From assembly GCA_007131845.1 (NCBI GenBank), contig SLPT01000310.1, positions 1-5,607 of the forward strand: 5,607 nucleotides of DNA, written 5' to 3'. The DNA comes from Desulfobacteraceae bacterium. GTDB lineage: Bacteria; Desulfobacterota; Desulfobacteria; Desulfobacterales; Desulfosalsimonadaceae. Within the stretch, counting starts at the first letter, position 1. Each line of letters starts with the position of its first letter. This document shows, in pieces, positions 1-5,607 of the stretch. The translations under genes and the position numbers were made by a program. The notes beneath the pieces were generated by a model. That model saw only the letters and a list, made by a program, of their open reading frames with translations. It did no database searches and was not told the origin of the DNA.

Positions 1-726
1 ACCGGCGTCGGTTCATCCGTTGCCCGCCAGGCCCTGGAGCACGGGCAGATCGATTTGTATTTCGAGTATACCGGCACCGCCTATACGGTTTTTCATAACC
101 AGGACGATGCGGATATCATGAGCGACGCGGACAAGGTCTACGAGTGGGTAAAGGATGCGGACGAGCAGAAAGACCTGGTATGGCTCGATCCCCTGAAATT
201 CAACAATACCTATACCCTGCTCATGCGGGAGCAGGATGCCGAAGAGCTGGGGATCGTCTCTATCAGTGACCTTTCCGGGTTTATGAAGGAGAACCCGGGC
301 AGGTTGACCATCGGCGTCAACGCGGAATTCTGGGAGCGGCCGGACGGTTTCAGGCCCCTGATGGAGCTCTACGATTTCACGGTTCCCCACAGAAGAATCC
401 GGCGTATGGACTCGGGGCTGGTTTATTCGGCTCTCAGGGACGAAAGCGTGGATGTGTCCATGGGGTTTGCCACGGACGGCCGGATCGCGGCGTTCGGCTT
501 TATCGTCCTGGAAGACGACCTGAATTATTTTCCGACCTATAACCCCGCGCCGGTCGTTTACCGGGAAACCCTGGAAGCCTACCCGGAGCTCCGGGACATC
601 TTCAAACCCCTGGCTGAAAAACTGACCACAGCGGAAATGCAGAAATTAAATGCCCGGGTGGACCTGGAAAACGTAAACGAGGAAAGGGTTGTCCGGCAAT
701 GGCTGGAAGAAAACGATTTGCTCTGA
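1..726 (+). CDS. Substrate-binding protein of a glycine betaine/choline/carnitine-type ABC transporter (OpuAC family), 5'-truncated
   Basis: The frame is open from base 1 to the TGA at 724-726 (241 codons), so the true start and any signal peptide lie outside the window. A TTG at 55 could be mistaken for a start, but coding similarity continues upstream of it (GQIDLYFEYTGTA spans it). Family hallmarks seen: the EYTGTA motif near codon 23; WLDPLKFNNTYTL, matching the 'W..PLGFNNTYAL' lobe-2 entry; GIVSISDLSGF; a FWERPDGF segment; MDSGLVYSALRDESVDVSMGFATDGRI, with the conserved T-D-G-R-I; and VLEDDLNYFPTYNPAPVV. The C-terminus LTTAEMQKLNARVD...VVRQWLEENDLL is typical and complete. Such proteins (usually about 300 aa) capture quaternary-amine osmoprotectants in the periplasm, or as lipoproteins, and hand them to an OpuB/OpuC/YehZ-type permease. 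The exact ligand cannot be read here. It is probably the last gene of its operon, since a terminator follows 18 bases after the stop. Confidence 0.9.
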   Translation, partial: TGVGSSVARQALEHGQIDLYFEYTGTAYTVFHNQDDADIMSDADKVYEWVKDADEQKDLVWLDPLKFNNTYTLLMREQDAEELGIVSISDLSGFMKENPGRLTIGVNAEFWERPDGFRPLMELYDFTVPHRRIRRMDSGLVYSALRDESVDVSMGFATDGRIAAFGFIVLEDDLNYFPTYNPAPVVYRETLEAYPELRDIFKPLAEKLTTAEMQKLNARVDLENVNEERVVRQWLEENDLL

Positions 727-744
727 TGCTTGCAGGATGATAGA

Positions 745-785
745 CGGACAAAAGCCGGAGAAACGTTTTCTTCGGCTTTTGTTTG
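745..785 (+). terminator. Intrinsic terminator hairpin, possibly bidirectional
   Basis: ACAAAAGCCG at 748-757 pairs perfectly with CGGCTTTTGT at 773-782. The stem continues inward as GAGAAA (758-763) with TTTCTT (767-772), with one G-U pair, leaving a 3-base loop at 764-766. That gives a 16-bp stem. G-U and C-G pairs can extend it outward to 745 and 785. The 3' arm ends in a T-run (777-780, then GTTTG) and the 5' arm carries an A-run, so the hairpin could also work on the opposite strand. It starts about 20 bases after the transporter-gene stop and ends about 40 bases before the next start codon, so it separates two transcription units. Alternatively it could act as a partial terminator within one transcript. 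Confidence 0.8.
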
Positions 786-812
786 TGAGCGGGTTTTTCA
801 CGGCAATTTCCT

Positions 813-819
813 GAAAGGG
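813..819 (+). promoter_or_regulatory. Ribosome binding site of the GlmS-like gene
   Basis: GAAAGGG lies 5 bases upstream of the ATG at 825, a usable Shine-Dalgarno spacing. It supports the ATG-TGC start. The start is also fixed by function, because Cys2 must become the N-terminal residue of the glutaminase after Met removal. Only about 40 bases separate the ATG from the upstream hairpin, so a promoter must sit within or very near that hairpin, or the gene depends on read-through. No convincing -35/-10 pair was found there. Confidence 0.6.
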
Positions 820-824
820 TATTC

Positions 825-3800
825 ATGTGCGGAATTGTGGCCTATTTCGGCGGGGCTGAAAATCCCCTGGCCCGAATACTGACCGGGATGTGGTCGATTA
901 TCTACAGGGCCCCGGATTCCACGGGCGTGGCCATGTTCGGTGACGAAACCACCCCGGTTCGTACCCGAAAGTCCCTCGGTTCGGTTGCGGACCTGGTGGA
1001 GGTGCTCTACGCTCGGCCGATGACCCTGCGCAGCGGGACGGATCTTCTTGGAATGCTTTCCGATCAATCGGATGAGGATGAAGAATTCCGGGAGGCCCGG
1101 AAAAGGCTTCTCCGGCTGGAGGGTTTTTTGCCGGAAAAAGCGGCCGGGGCGGTTGCCCGCGAAAGAGAGGTGTATCTTACCTGGGGAGAGTTGAGCGATC
1201 CGGGGCGCAGCCGGTTTCTCGACCCCGGGACGCCCGGGCGCCCGGGCGCCGTGCATAAAATCATGGTGCATTCCCGCAGAGATCTGCAGCGCACAATCGA
1301 AAATCTGATGTTTTGGAATGATCTTCCGCCCCTTGTGGTCCGCTCCGTATTTCACAATTTCTTGTCCCGGAAAATGGATGAGATGTCCCGGCTGGAGGAA
1401 CTACCCGTTGACCCTTCCGAGGTGGTGAGTGAATTCGACCGCCTGTTCGAATCCATTACCGACTATGAGGGCGCGCCCCGGGCCCAAACCGACGAGCAGG
1501 CCCCGGATCAGCCCGGGGGGGAACGGTTCCGGCCCGCCGCCAGGCGATACCTGTGGGGGATCCTGCTTAAAAATCCCATCGATCTCCCCGTGGACTACGA
1601 TCCGGACGGCGTTCGCAGGTTGTTTTGCTGCCTTGACAGCCTGGTGATCAGCCGGGTTTCGTCCCATCCGGATCTTGACGAACGGCTGCACCGGGAAATG
1701 ACCGAGCTGTTTCACCAGGCGGGCCGGAACGTGCCGGCGCCCTGGCAGACGCTTTACAGGGCAGAAAGGGCGCTGAATGTGTATGGCATGGCCGCAGCCG
1801 CCGTATACAGGGTGCTGCTCCGGGAAACAGCCGGCGCAGCAGGCGTTCTGAATGAGCCGGAAGTACCCGGGAGAACCGACTCCAAACATCTTGCAATGCT
1901 GGTTCAGCCGGTTGTGGCCCACGGGCGATGGGCGCTGCAATCCCAGGTGACACTCCGCAACACGCATCCCTTTGTGGATCAGCAGCGTCTGCGGTGCGCT
2001 TGCATCAACGGGCAGTTCAGTTCCGAGGTGGAAGGGCGGGTGCACCGATTTTTGACGAAGGTGGCCGGTGTTTCGCTCAGAAGTGAGAATTCCACCGAGT
2101 ATTTTTCCCAGTTGTGGGGATACTATGCACGGATCCTGTGGGAGGAGAAAAACCGCAATGAGTCGATCCGCCAGCAGGTAAGCCTTGGTCTCGACGACCT
2201 GGCGGCCGGGAGTCACAACATCGACTACCAGGTTTTCTATCGCCTGCGCGAGGCCGGGATAGAGGAAATTGAAGAGATGGCCTTTATCCGGGCCATGCAG
2301 ATCATGATTCAGGACGGCGGCCAGGTGGCCGTGGCGGGCATGAGCCAGCTTTCCCCCCACCGATTGTATGCAGCCAGCCACAACCGTCCCCTGTTTATCG
2401 TGCGGCGCAGGCGCACGGGCGGAATTATGCTGGTATCGGACGTGAACGCCGCCTTGGGTCTTTTTTCCCAGCGGCAGATCCAGAAATCGGCCAGAAAGCT
2501 TCAAAACGATCATCCGGCAAAGGATCTGCTGCTCAAGCAATTCGAGGTCATCGTGACCCCGCTGCAGGGGGAGGAGCTCTTTGTCCGCATGGACAACCGG
2601 CGGATGGCCGACGGCATTCACTACAGGGTTCGCATCACGGATTTCCAGGGCCGGGAGCAGTCCGATATCGAACCGTTTCTGACCCGCCTCTCACCGGTCC
2701 AGATCAAACGAAGTCTCAACCGGACGTTTTACGAGACCCATCTCCGGGAAATTCCCGAACTAATCGGGGATCTTCTGGAAACCTACCTTCCGGCCGGGGA
2801 AGCGCCCGATATCGTGCGCTTCGGCGTCAACCGGCGCCTGCTGCACCGCCGGTTCGGCACCGGGCTGAGTTCTCTCAGCCGCTTGTTTCTGGTGGGCATG
2901 GGTTCTTCCTACCATGTGGCGGGTATGGCCAAGAGCATGGTCCGGTCGCTCGTTCCGGGGCTGCCGGTTGTGGTGGCAAGCCCCGTTGAGGTGGATGACA
3001 TCGCCCGGACCATGAACCCGGACCGGGATCTTGTCGTCTGTGCGAGCTGGTCCGGCACCACCGCTGACATGGTTCAGTTCGCCAAGGACCTTCATGCGCA
3101 AAACGTCGTGGCCGTGGGCGTCACGGAAAAACCCTTTTCAGATATGGCCTTGGTGCTCCAGAAAAGCGGTGGCGTAATACCTGTGCACAGCGGAGAGGAA
3201 GTCACGGTTTCAGCGGTCAAAAGCATGCTTTGCATGCTCTTTGGCCTGGAGAGCTTCTGCCTGGCCTTGCTGGCCGAGTTGGGGCACAGGGAAAAGGCCT
3301 TGTTTCTGGCTTCCCGGATGCATTCGCTGCCGGAAAAAATCCGGCAAGTACTTGAGGACGAAGCACTGCGCAACTGGAGCAGGCGGCAGAGCGAGGCCCA
3401 TAACCACAGTATCTGTCACCTGGTTCTCGATACCCGCCATTCCTTGGGGACGGGACCGGAAATTGCGCTCAAGCTGGAAGAAAATTCCTGGTACTCCATG
3501 GGGAAGACCTTCGATTTCCGGGATGTGGAAGAGGCTGTGCTGGACCGTTGGGATGCCAAAAACCTGGTGCTTGTGAACGCCACCAACATGGTCCGGCTTC
3601 AGGAGGCGCTGGCCTGCATGAAGCGTCTGCATGCAGCCGGCGTCGAATACGCCCTGGTCAGCTTCGATCATGAATACCTGGAGCATATGCGGGAACTGGG
3701 CGCTCCGGAACCCGCGCTGCTGCCCAAGGTGGACGATATGCTACAGCCGTTCGTGGATCTTGTGTTCTACCTGCAGCTGGGTCTGGATTACGGCATGACC

Positions 3801-5285
3801 CACGGCCGACTGCCGGGGGAATTTCCCAGAAACCGCGCCAAATCCGTGACCGCGGGGCGCAGCCGGCCCCCGTCTGCAACGGGGCCGGGAAGGGACATTG
3901 CGGAGATGGCCCGAAAGAATGAAAATTGGTCGGAGCGGTCGGATTTCAGGGGACTCATCGATGCCCTCGCGGAGCCCTCGGCATGGGAAAACCGCAGGGA
4001 TGTCAAGGAATGGGAGTCGGCAATCTACCGGGATATGCGGCTGTTGTGCGATATGCTTTTATCCGGGGACGCCCTGGAGCGGCTCATCGAGCCGCCGGAC
4101 AGGACGTTTTCGGATCTGGCCGGTTTTGTCATGGACCAGTTGTCGGTGGACGGCGAGATCGTTCTGGTTCCCCTGGACAAGGCGGCGGAGGCCGCATCCC
4201 GTACGCTGTCGAAGCACTGGGCGATGCTTCTGGAGTGCTTCATCCGGATCGAATCTCCGGCGGCACGGATTCAAACGGCGGGCGGAGACCGTCTGGTTAT
4301 TCTAATGGCCGTGGAGGAACCGGAGGACTACATCCTGGAAAAGATCCTGCCGGACTTGGAGGACAATTTTCTCTGGCTCGGCCCGCACTTAGAGGAATAT
4401 TTCGCGCGGGTTTTCACGGGGCAGGGGGGATACGCGCCGCTCCGGCCGGAAGGCCTGCATTGCCGGCAGGACCTTCTGTATGCCGCTGCATCCCTTTTCT
4501 TTACCCGGATTCTAAGACAGCGGCGCCCCGAGCGTGCGGAGATTCTGCAGCGGCATTTCGGCATGGCCGGGCTTGCAGTCTCCGCCATGCTGAATGACGA
4601 AGCGCTGTATCGGCAGATCGCCGGGGCGGCGGATGCGGACCGGAAATACGGAACGGCCCTGTTCATCGGTCCGGCCACGGGAAACGGCCCGGCATGGGTT
4701 CGGCGTTTCGACCGGCACGGCAAAACACTCATGGAGTGTTACGATTTCGGGTTTGCCGCCCACGGACCGCTTGTCACCGTGGACAACCGGGTTGCGGATA
4801 AATTCGTATCCCTTACCGGCAGACAGGCGATGGAGGCCGCGCACGGTGCTGAAACGGTCCGCCTCTGGGGAGAGAAATATTTCCCGGGCCGCTCGCTGGA
4901 AGAGATCCCGTCGCGTCCCGAAACCTTTTTGGACCGGGCGCCGGTTTCTCCTTTCTATGCCCAGAAGCAGTGGTTTCTGCCCGAACTCCGGGAAGACTAT
5001 GACTGCTCCAAAGACAATGCCGTGATGATCGATGCCACGTCCGAACGCGCTTTCGGACAGGCCTTAGATGAGTTGGCCACCTTCGGGTGCCGGTTTGCCC
5101 GGATGACCGTGATTTCCCAAAAGGCGTTTGCCGCAGGCGGACGCCTGTCCGCTTTCAACCCCCATCCTATCAGCCACCTGCTGCTTCTTCCGGACCTTGG
5201 CGAGCCGGTATCGGATTTGCTTCTTCCCTTTGTGCAGACGCTATTGGCGGCGGCCATGGCGGCTGCAACGGGAAAAAACGGTTAA
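825..5285 (+). CDS. Giant GlmS-like protein: split class-II glutaminase domain, SIS isomerase pair, and second degenerate SIS pair
   Basis: 1486 aa against about 610 for GlmS, which makes glucosamine-6-phosphate from fructose-6-phosphate and glutamine. In order: N-terminal Ntn glutaminase (MCGIVAYFGG, Cys2 nucleophile; YRAPDSTGVA 27-36); about 290 extra residues, roughly 65-355; glutaminase resumed (HGRWAL 366-371; N395-G396 oxyanion hole; AASHNRPLFIV; LVSDVNAALG near 539). The helical linker is at about 630-660. SIS1 follows from about 685 (GSSYH 693-697; SWSGTT 741-746; K799), then SIS2 (ALKLEE, K883 and E886) ending in PRNRAKSVT 1001-1009, matching the GlmS C-terminus (K1006 for E. coli K603). 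A charged linker leads to a second, diverged SIS1'-SIS2' from about 1108 to 1480, with ALFIG 1278-1282 and AAHGP 1311-1315. No signal peptide or clear membrane segment is seen, so it is probably cytosolic. The fold assignment is firm. Fructose-6-phosphate activity is unproven because key residues differ, and the gene has no glm neighbours here. It should not be labelled glmS on this evidence. Confidence 0.9.
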   Translation: MCGIVAYFGGAENPLARILTGMWSIIYRAPDSTGVAMFGDETTPVRTRKSLGSVADLVEVLYARPMTLRSGTDLLGMLSDQSDEDEEFREARKRLLRLEGFLPEKAAGAVAREREVYLTWGELSDPGRSRFLDPGTPGRPGAVHKIMVHSRRDLQRTIENLMFWNDLPPLVVRSVFHNFLSRKMDEMSRLEELPVDPSEVVSEFDRLFESITDYEGAPRAQTDEQAPDQPGGERFRPAARRYLWGILLKNPIDLPVDYDPDGVRRLFCCLDSLVISRVSSHPDLDERLHREMTELFHQAGRNVPAPWQTLYRAERALNVYGMAAAAVYRVLLRETAGAAGVLNEPEVPGRTDSKHLAMLVQPVVAHGRWALQSQVTLRNTHPFVDQQRLRCACINGQFSSEVEGRVHRFLTKVAGVSLRSENSTEYFSQLWGYYARILWEEKNRNESIRQQVSLGLDDLAAGSHNIDYQVFYRLREAGIEEIEEMAFIRAMQIMIQDGGQVAVAGMSQLSPHRLYAASHNRPLFIVRRRRTGGIMLVSDVNAALGLFSQRQIQKSARKLQNDHPAKDLLLKQFEVIVTPLQGEELFVRMDNRRMADGIHYRVRITDFQGREQSDIEPFLTRLSPVQIKRSLNRTFYETHLREIPELIGDLLETYLPAGEAPDIVRFGVNRRLLHRRFGTGLSSLSRLFLVGMGSSYHVAGMAKSMVRSLVPGLPVVVASPVEVDDIARTMNPDRDLVVCASWSGTTADMVQFAKDLHAQNVVAVGVTEKPFSDMALVLQKSGGVIPVHSGEEVTVSAVKSMLCMLFGLESFCLALLAELGHREKALFLASRMHSLPEKIRQVLEDEALRNWSRRQSEAHNHSICHLVLDTRHSLGTGPEIALKLEENSWYSMGKTFDFRDVEEAVLDRWDAKNLVLVNATNMVRLQEALACMKRLHAAGVEYALVSFDHEYLEHMRELGAPEPALLPKVDDMLQPFVDLVFYLQLGLDYGMTHGRLPGEFPRNRAKSVTAGRSRPPSATGPGRDIAEMARKNENWSERSDFRGLIDALAEPSAWENRRDVKEWESAIYRDMRLLCDMLLSGDALERLIEPPDRTFSDLAGFVMDQLSVDGEIVLVPLDKAAEAASRTLSKHWAMLLECFIRIESPAARIQTAGGDRLVILMAVEEPEDYILEKILPDLEDNFLWLGPHLEEYFARVFTGQGGYAPLRPEGLHCRQDLLYAAASLFFTRILRQRRPERAEILQRHFGMAGLAVSAMLNDEALYRQIAGAADADRKYGTALFIGPATGNGPAWVRRFDRHGKTLMECYDFGFAAHGPLVTVDNRVADKFVSLTGRQAMEAAHGAETVRLWGEKYFPGRSLEEIPSRPETFLDRAPVSPFYAQKQWFLPELREDYDCSKDNAVMIDATSERAFGQALDELATFGCRFARMTVISQKAFAAGGRLSAFNPHPISHLLLLPDLGEPVSDLLLPFVQTLLAAAMAAATGKNG

Positions 5286-5466
5286 ATGTCCTGCAGCCTG
5301 GCAGGCTTTGCTTGCTGATATACATCCCCTTTTTGTTTCTTGCCTTGCTTGTTTGTTTGTTATATAGTTTATAATCTGAAACCGACAGCCTGCCTTGGTA
5401 TACCCGATTCATGTAAACATGCAGGTCTTTCCCCTGAAAAATGAGCGCTTCTAATAATTGACACAA
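5286..5466. other. Non-coding, AT-richer spacer
   Basis: No credible gene is seen between the stop of the GlmS-like gene and the repeat element. A short hairpin just after the stop, CCTGC (5290-5294) with GCAGG (5301-5305) and a 6-base loop, is followed by CTTTGCTTG. It could be a weak terminator but lacks a proper T-run. A T-rich tract with three GTTT-like units lies at about 5333-5362. A perfect TATAAT at 5370-5375 has no good -35 box at normal spacing. A small palindrome, CATGTAAACATG, lies at 5410-5421. None is strong enough to call as a separate functional site. Confidence 0.5.
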
Positions 5467-5607
5467 TCGTAAAAAGTCGCGATCTGACGGCTTTGTAAAA
5501 AGTTAAAGATCAAGGCTTGCGCAATTTCGAAGAATGCAGTGTACCTGGCGTACGTGAAATTCTGAGAAATTGCGCGCAGGCGCAGATATTGGACTTTTAC
5601 GAAGCCG
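5467..5607. repeat. Imperfect palindromic repeat element (MITE/REP-like), right end cut by the window
   Basis: Nested inverted repeats are seen. CGGCTTTGTAAAAAGTT (5488-5504) pairs with GACTTTTACGAAGCCG (5592-5607) with a few mismatches. GCGCAATTTC (5519-5528) pairs perfectly with GAAATTGCGC (5566-5575). AGAAT (5531-5535) pairs with ATTCT (5559-5563). GTAC (5541-5544) pairs with GTAC (5550-5553) around a CTGGC loop. A second outer unit, TCGTAAAAAGTC (5467-5478), directly repeats the TTGTAAAAAGTT at 5493-5504 and is also complementary to GACTTTTACGA at 5592-5602. There is no ORF inside. The structure fits a non-autonomous mobile element or a dispersed intergenic palindrome. I recall similar repeats from Desulfobacterales genomes, but this was not checked. 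The right boundary and any target duplication lie beyond the window. Confidence 0.65.

Noticed and set aside
55..57. TTG as a possible start of the transporter gene
   Set aside because: The same frame upstream encodes conserved family sequence (ALEHGQIDLYFEYTGTA), so the gene begins before the window.
785..801. GTGA...TCAC inverted repeat resembling a CRP/FNR half-site pair
   Set aside because: Arms are only 4 bases and the 9-base spacing does not fit the CRP (6) or FNR (4) sites.
1231..1250. GC-rich tandem-like CGCCCGGG units
   Set aside because: Only two copies, in frame and coding for a Pro/Gly linker; more likely codon composition than a functional DNA repeat.
1401..2621. Long minus-strand open frame (406 codons) opposite the GlmS-like gene
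   Set aside because: It lies wholly antisense to a frame with clear GlmS-family motifs, its translation resembles no family I know, and it is the kind of shadow frame that GC-rich coding DNA produces.
3926..4597. Plus-strand overlapping frame of 223 codons inside the C-terminal module
   Set aside because: Its translation is Gly/Arg/Ala-rich low-complexity sequence. The main frame here continues with SIS-like strands and the HGP motif, so no frameshift or second gene is needed.
5370..5375. TATAAT -10 box in the spacer
   Set aside because: The best upstream candidates (TTGCTT, TTGTTT) match -35 poorly or at 15 or 19 base spacing, and no gene follows in the window.
5458..5463. Perfect TTGACA -35 box
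   Set aside because: No -10-like hexamer lies 16-18 bases downstream; the sequence there is the GC-containing left end of the repeat.

Overview
This 5.6 kb, moderately GC-rich stretch of bacterial chromosome holds two genes on the + strand and the beginning of an inverted-repeat element. The proteins and the style of the terminal repeat look like those of a Gram-negative sulfate-reducer-type bacterium (Desulfobacterota). That is an impression from recall, and no rRNA or marker gene confirms it.

Layout. (1) Positions 1-726 carry the 3' part of a gene for an OpuAC-family (glycine betaine/choline/carnitine type) ABC-transporter substrate-binding protein, cut by the left edge. (2) Positions 745-785 form a strong hairpin that should act as an intrinsic terminator and isolates the transporter gene from what follows. 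(3) Positions 825-5285 carry a single very large gene (1486 aa) related to GlmS, the glutamine:fructose-6-phosphate amidotransferase, but more than twice its usual ~610 aa. (4) Positions 5286-5466 are AT-richer non-coding DNA. (5) From about 5467 to the right edge lies an imperfect palindrome that looks like a MITE/REP-type repeat and runs out of the window.

The large protein is the point of interest. It has an N-terminal Ntn-type glutaminase domain with Cys2 as nucleophile, split by about 290 extra residues. A GlmS-like SIS1-SIS2 isomerase module follows, complete to the GlmS-like tail PRNRAKSVT. After that comes a second, degenerate SIS1'-SIS2' module. The first isomerase keeps the sugar-phosphate serines and the catalytic Lys/Glu pair but lacks the His of the GlmS 'KHGP' loop. 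The second has lost the phosphate-binding loops yet keeps an 'AAHGP' loop. In GlmS that His comes from the partner subunit, so this chain may be a covalently fused pseudo-dimer with one composite isomerase site. A Ser replaces the usual glutamine-binding Asp, so the true substrates cannot be assumed to be glutamine and fructose-6-phosphate. The two genes show no obvious functional link and seem to be separate transcription units.
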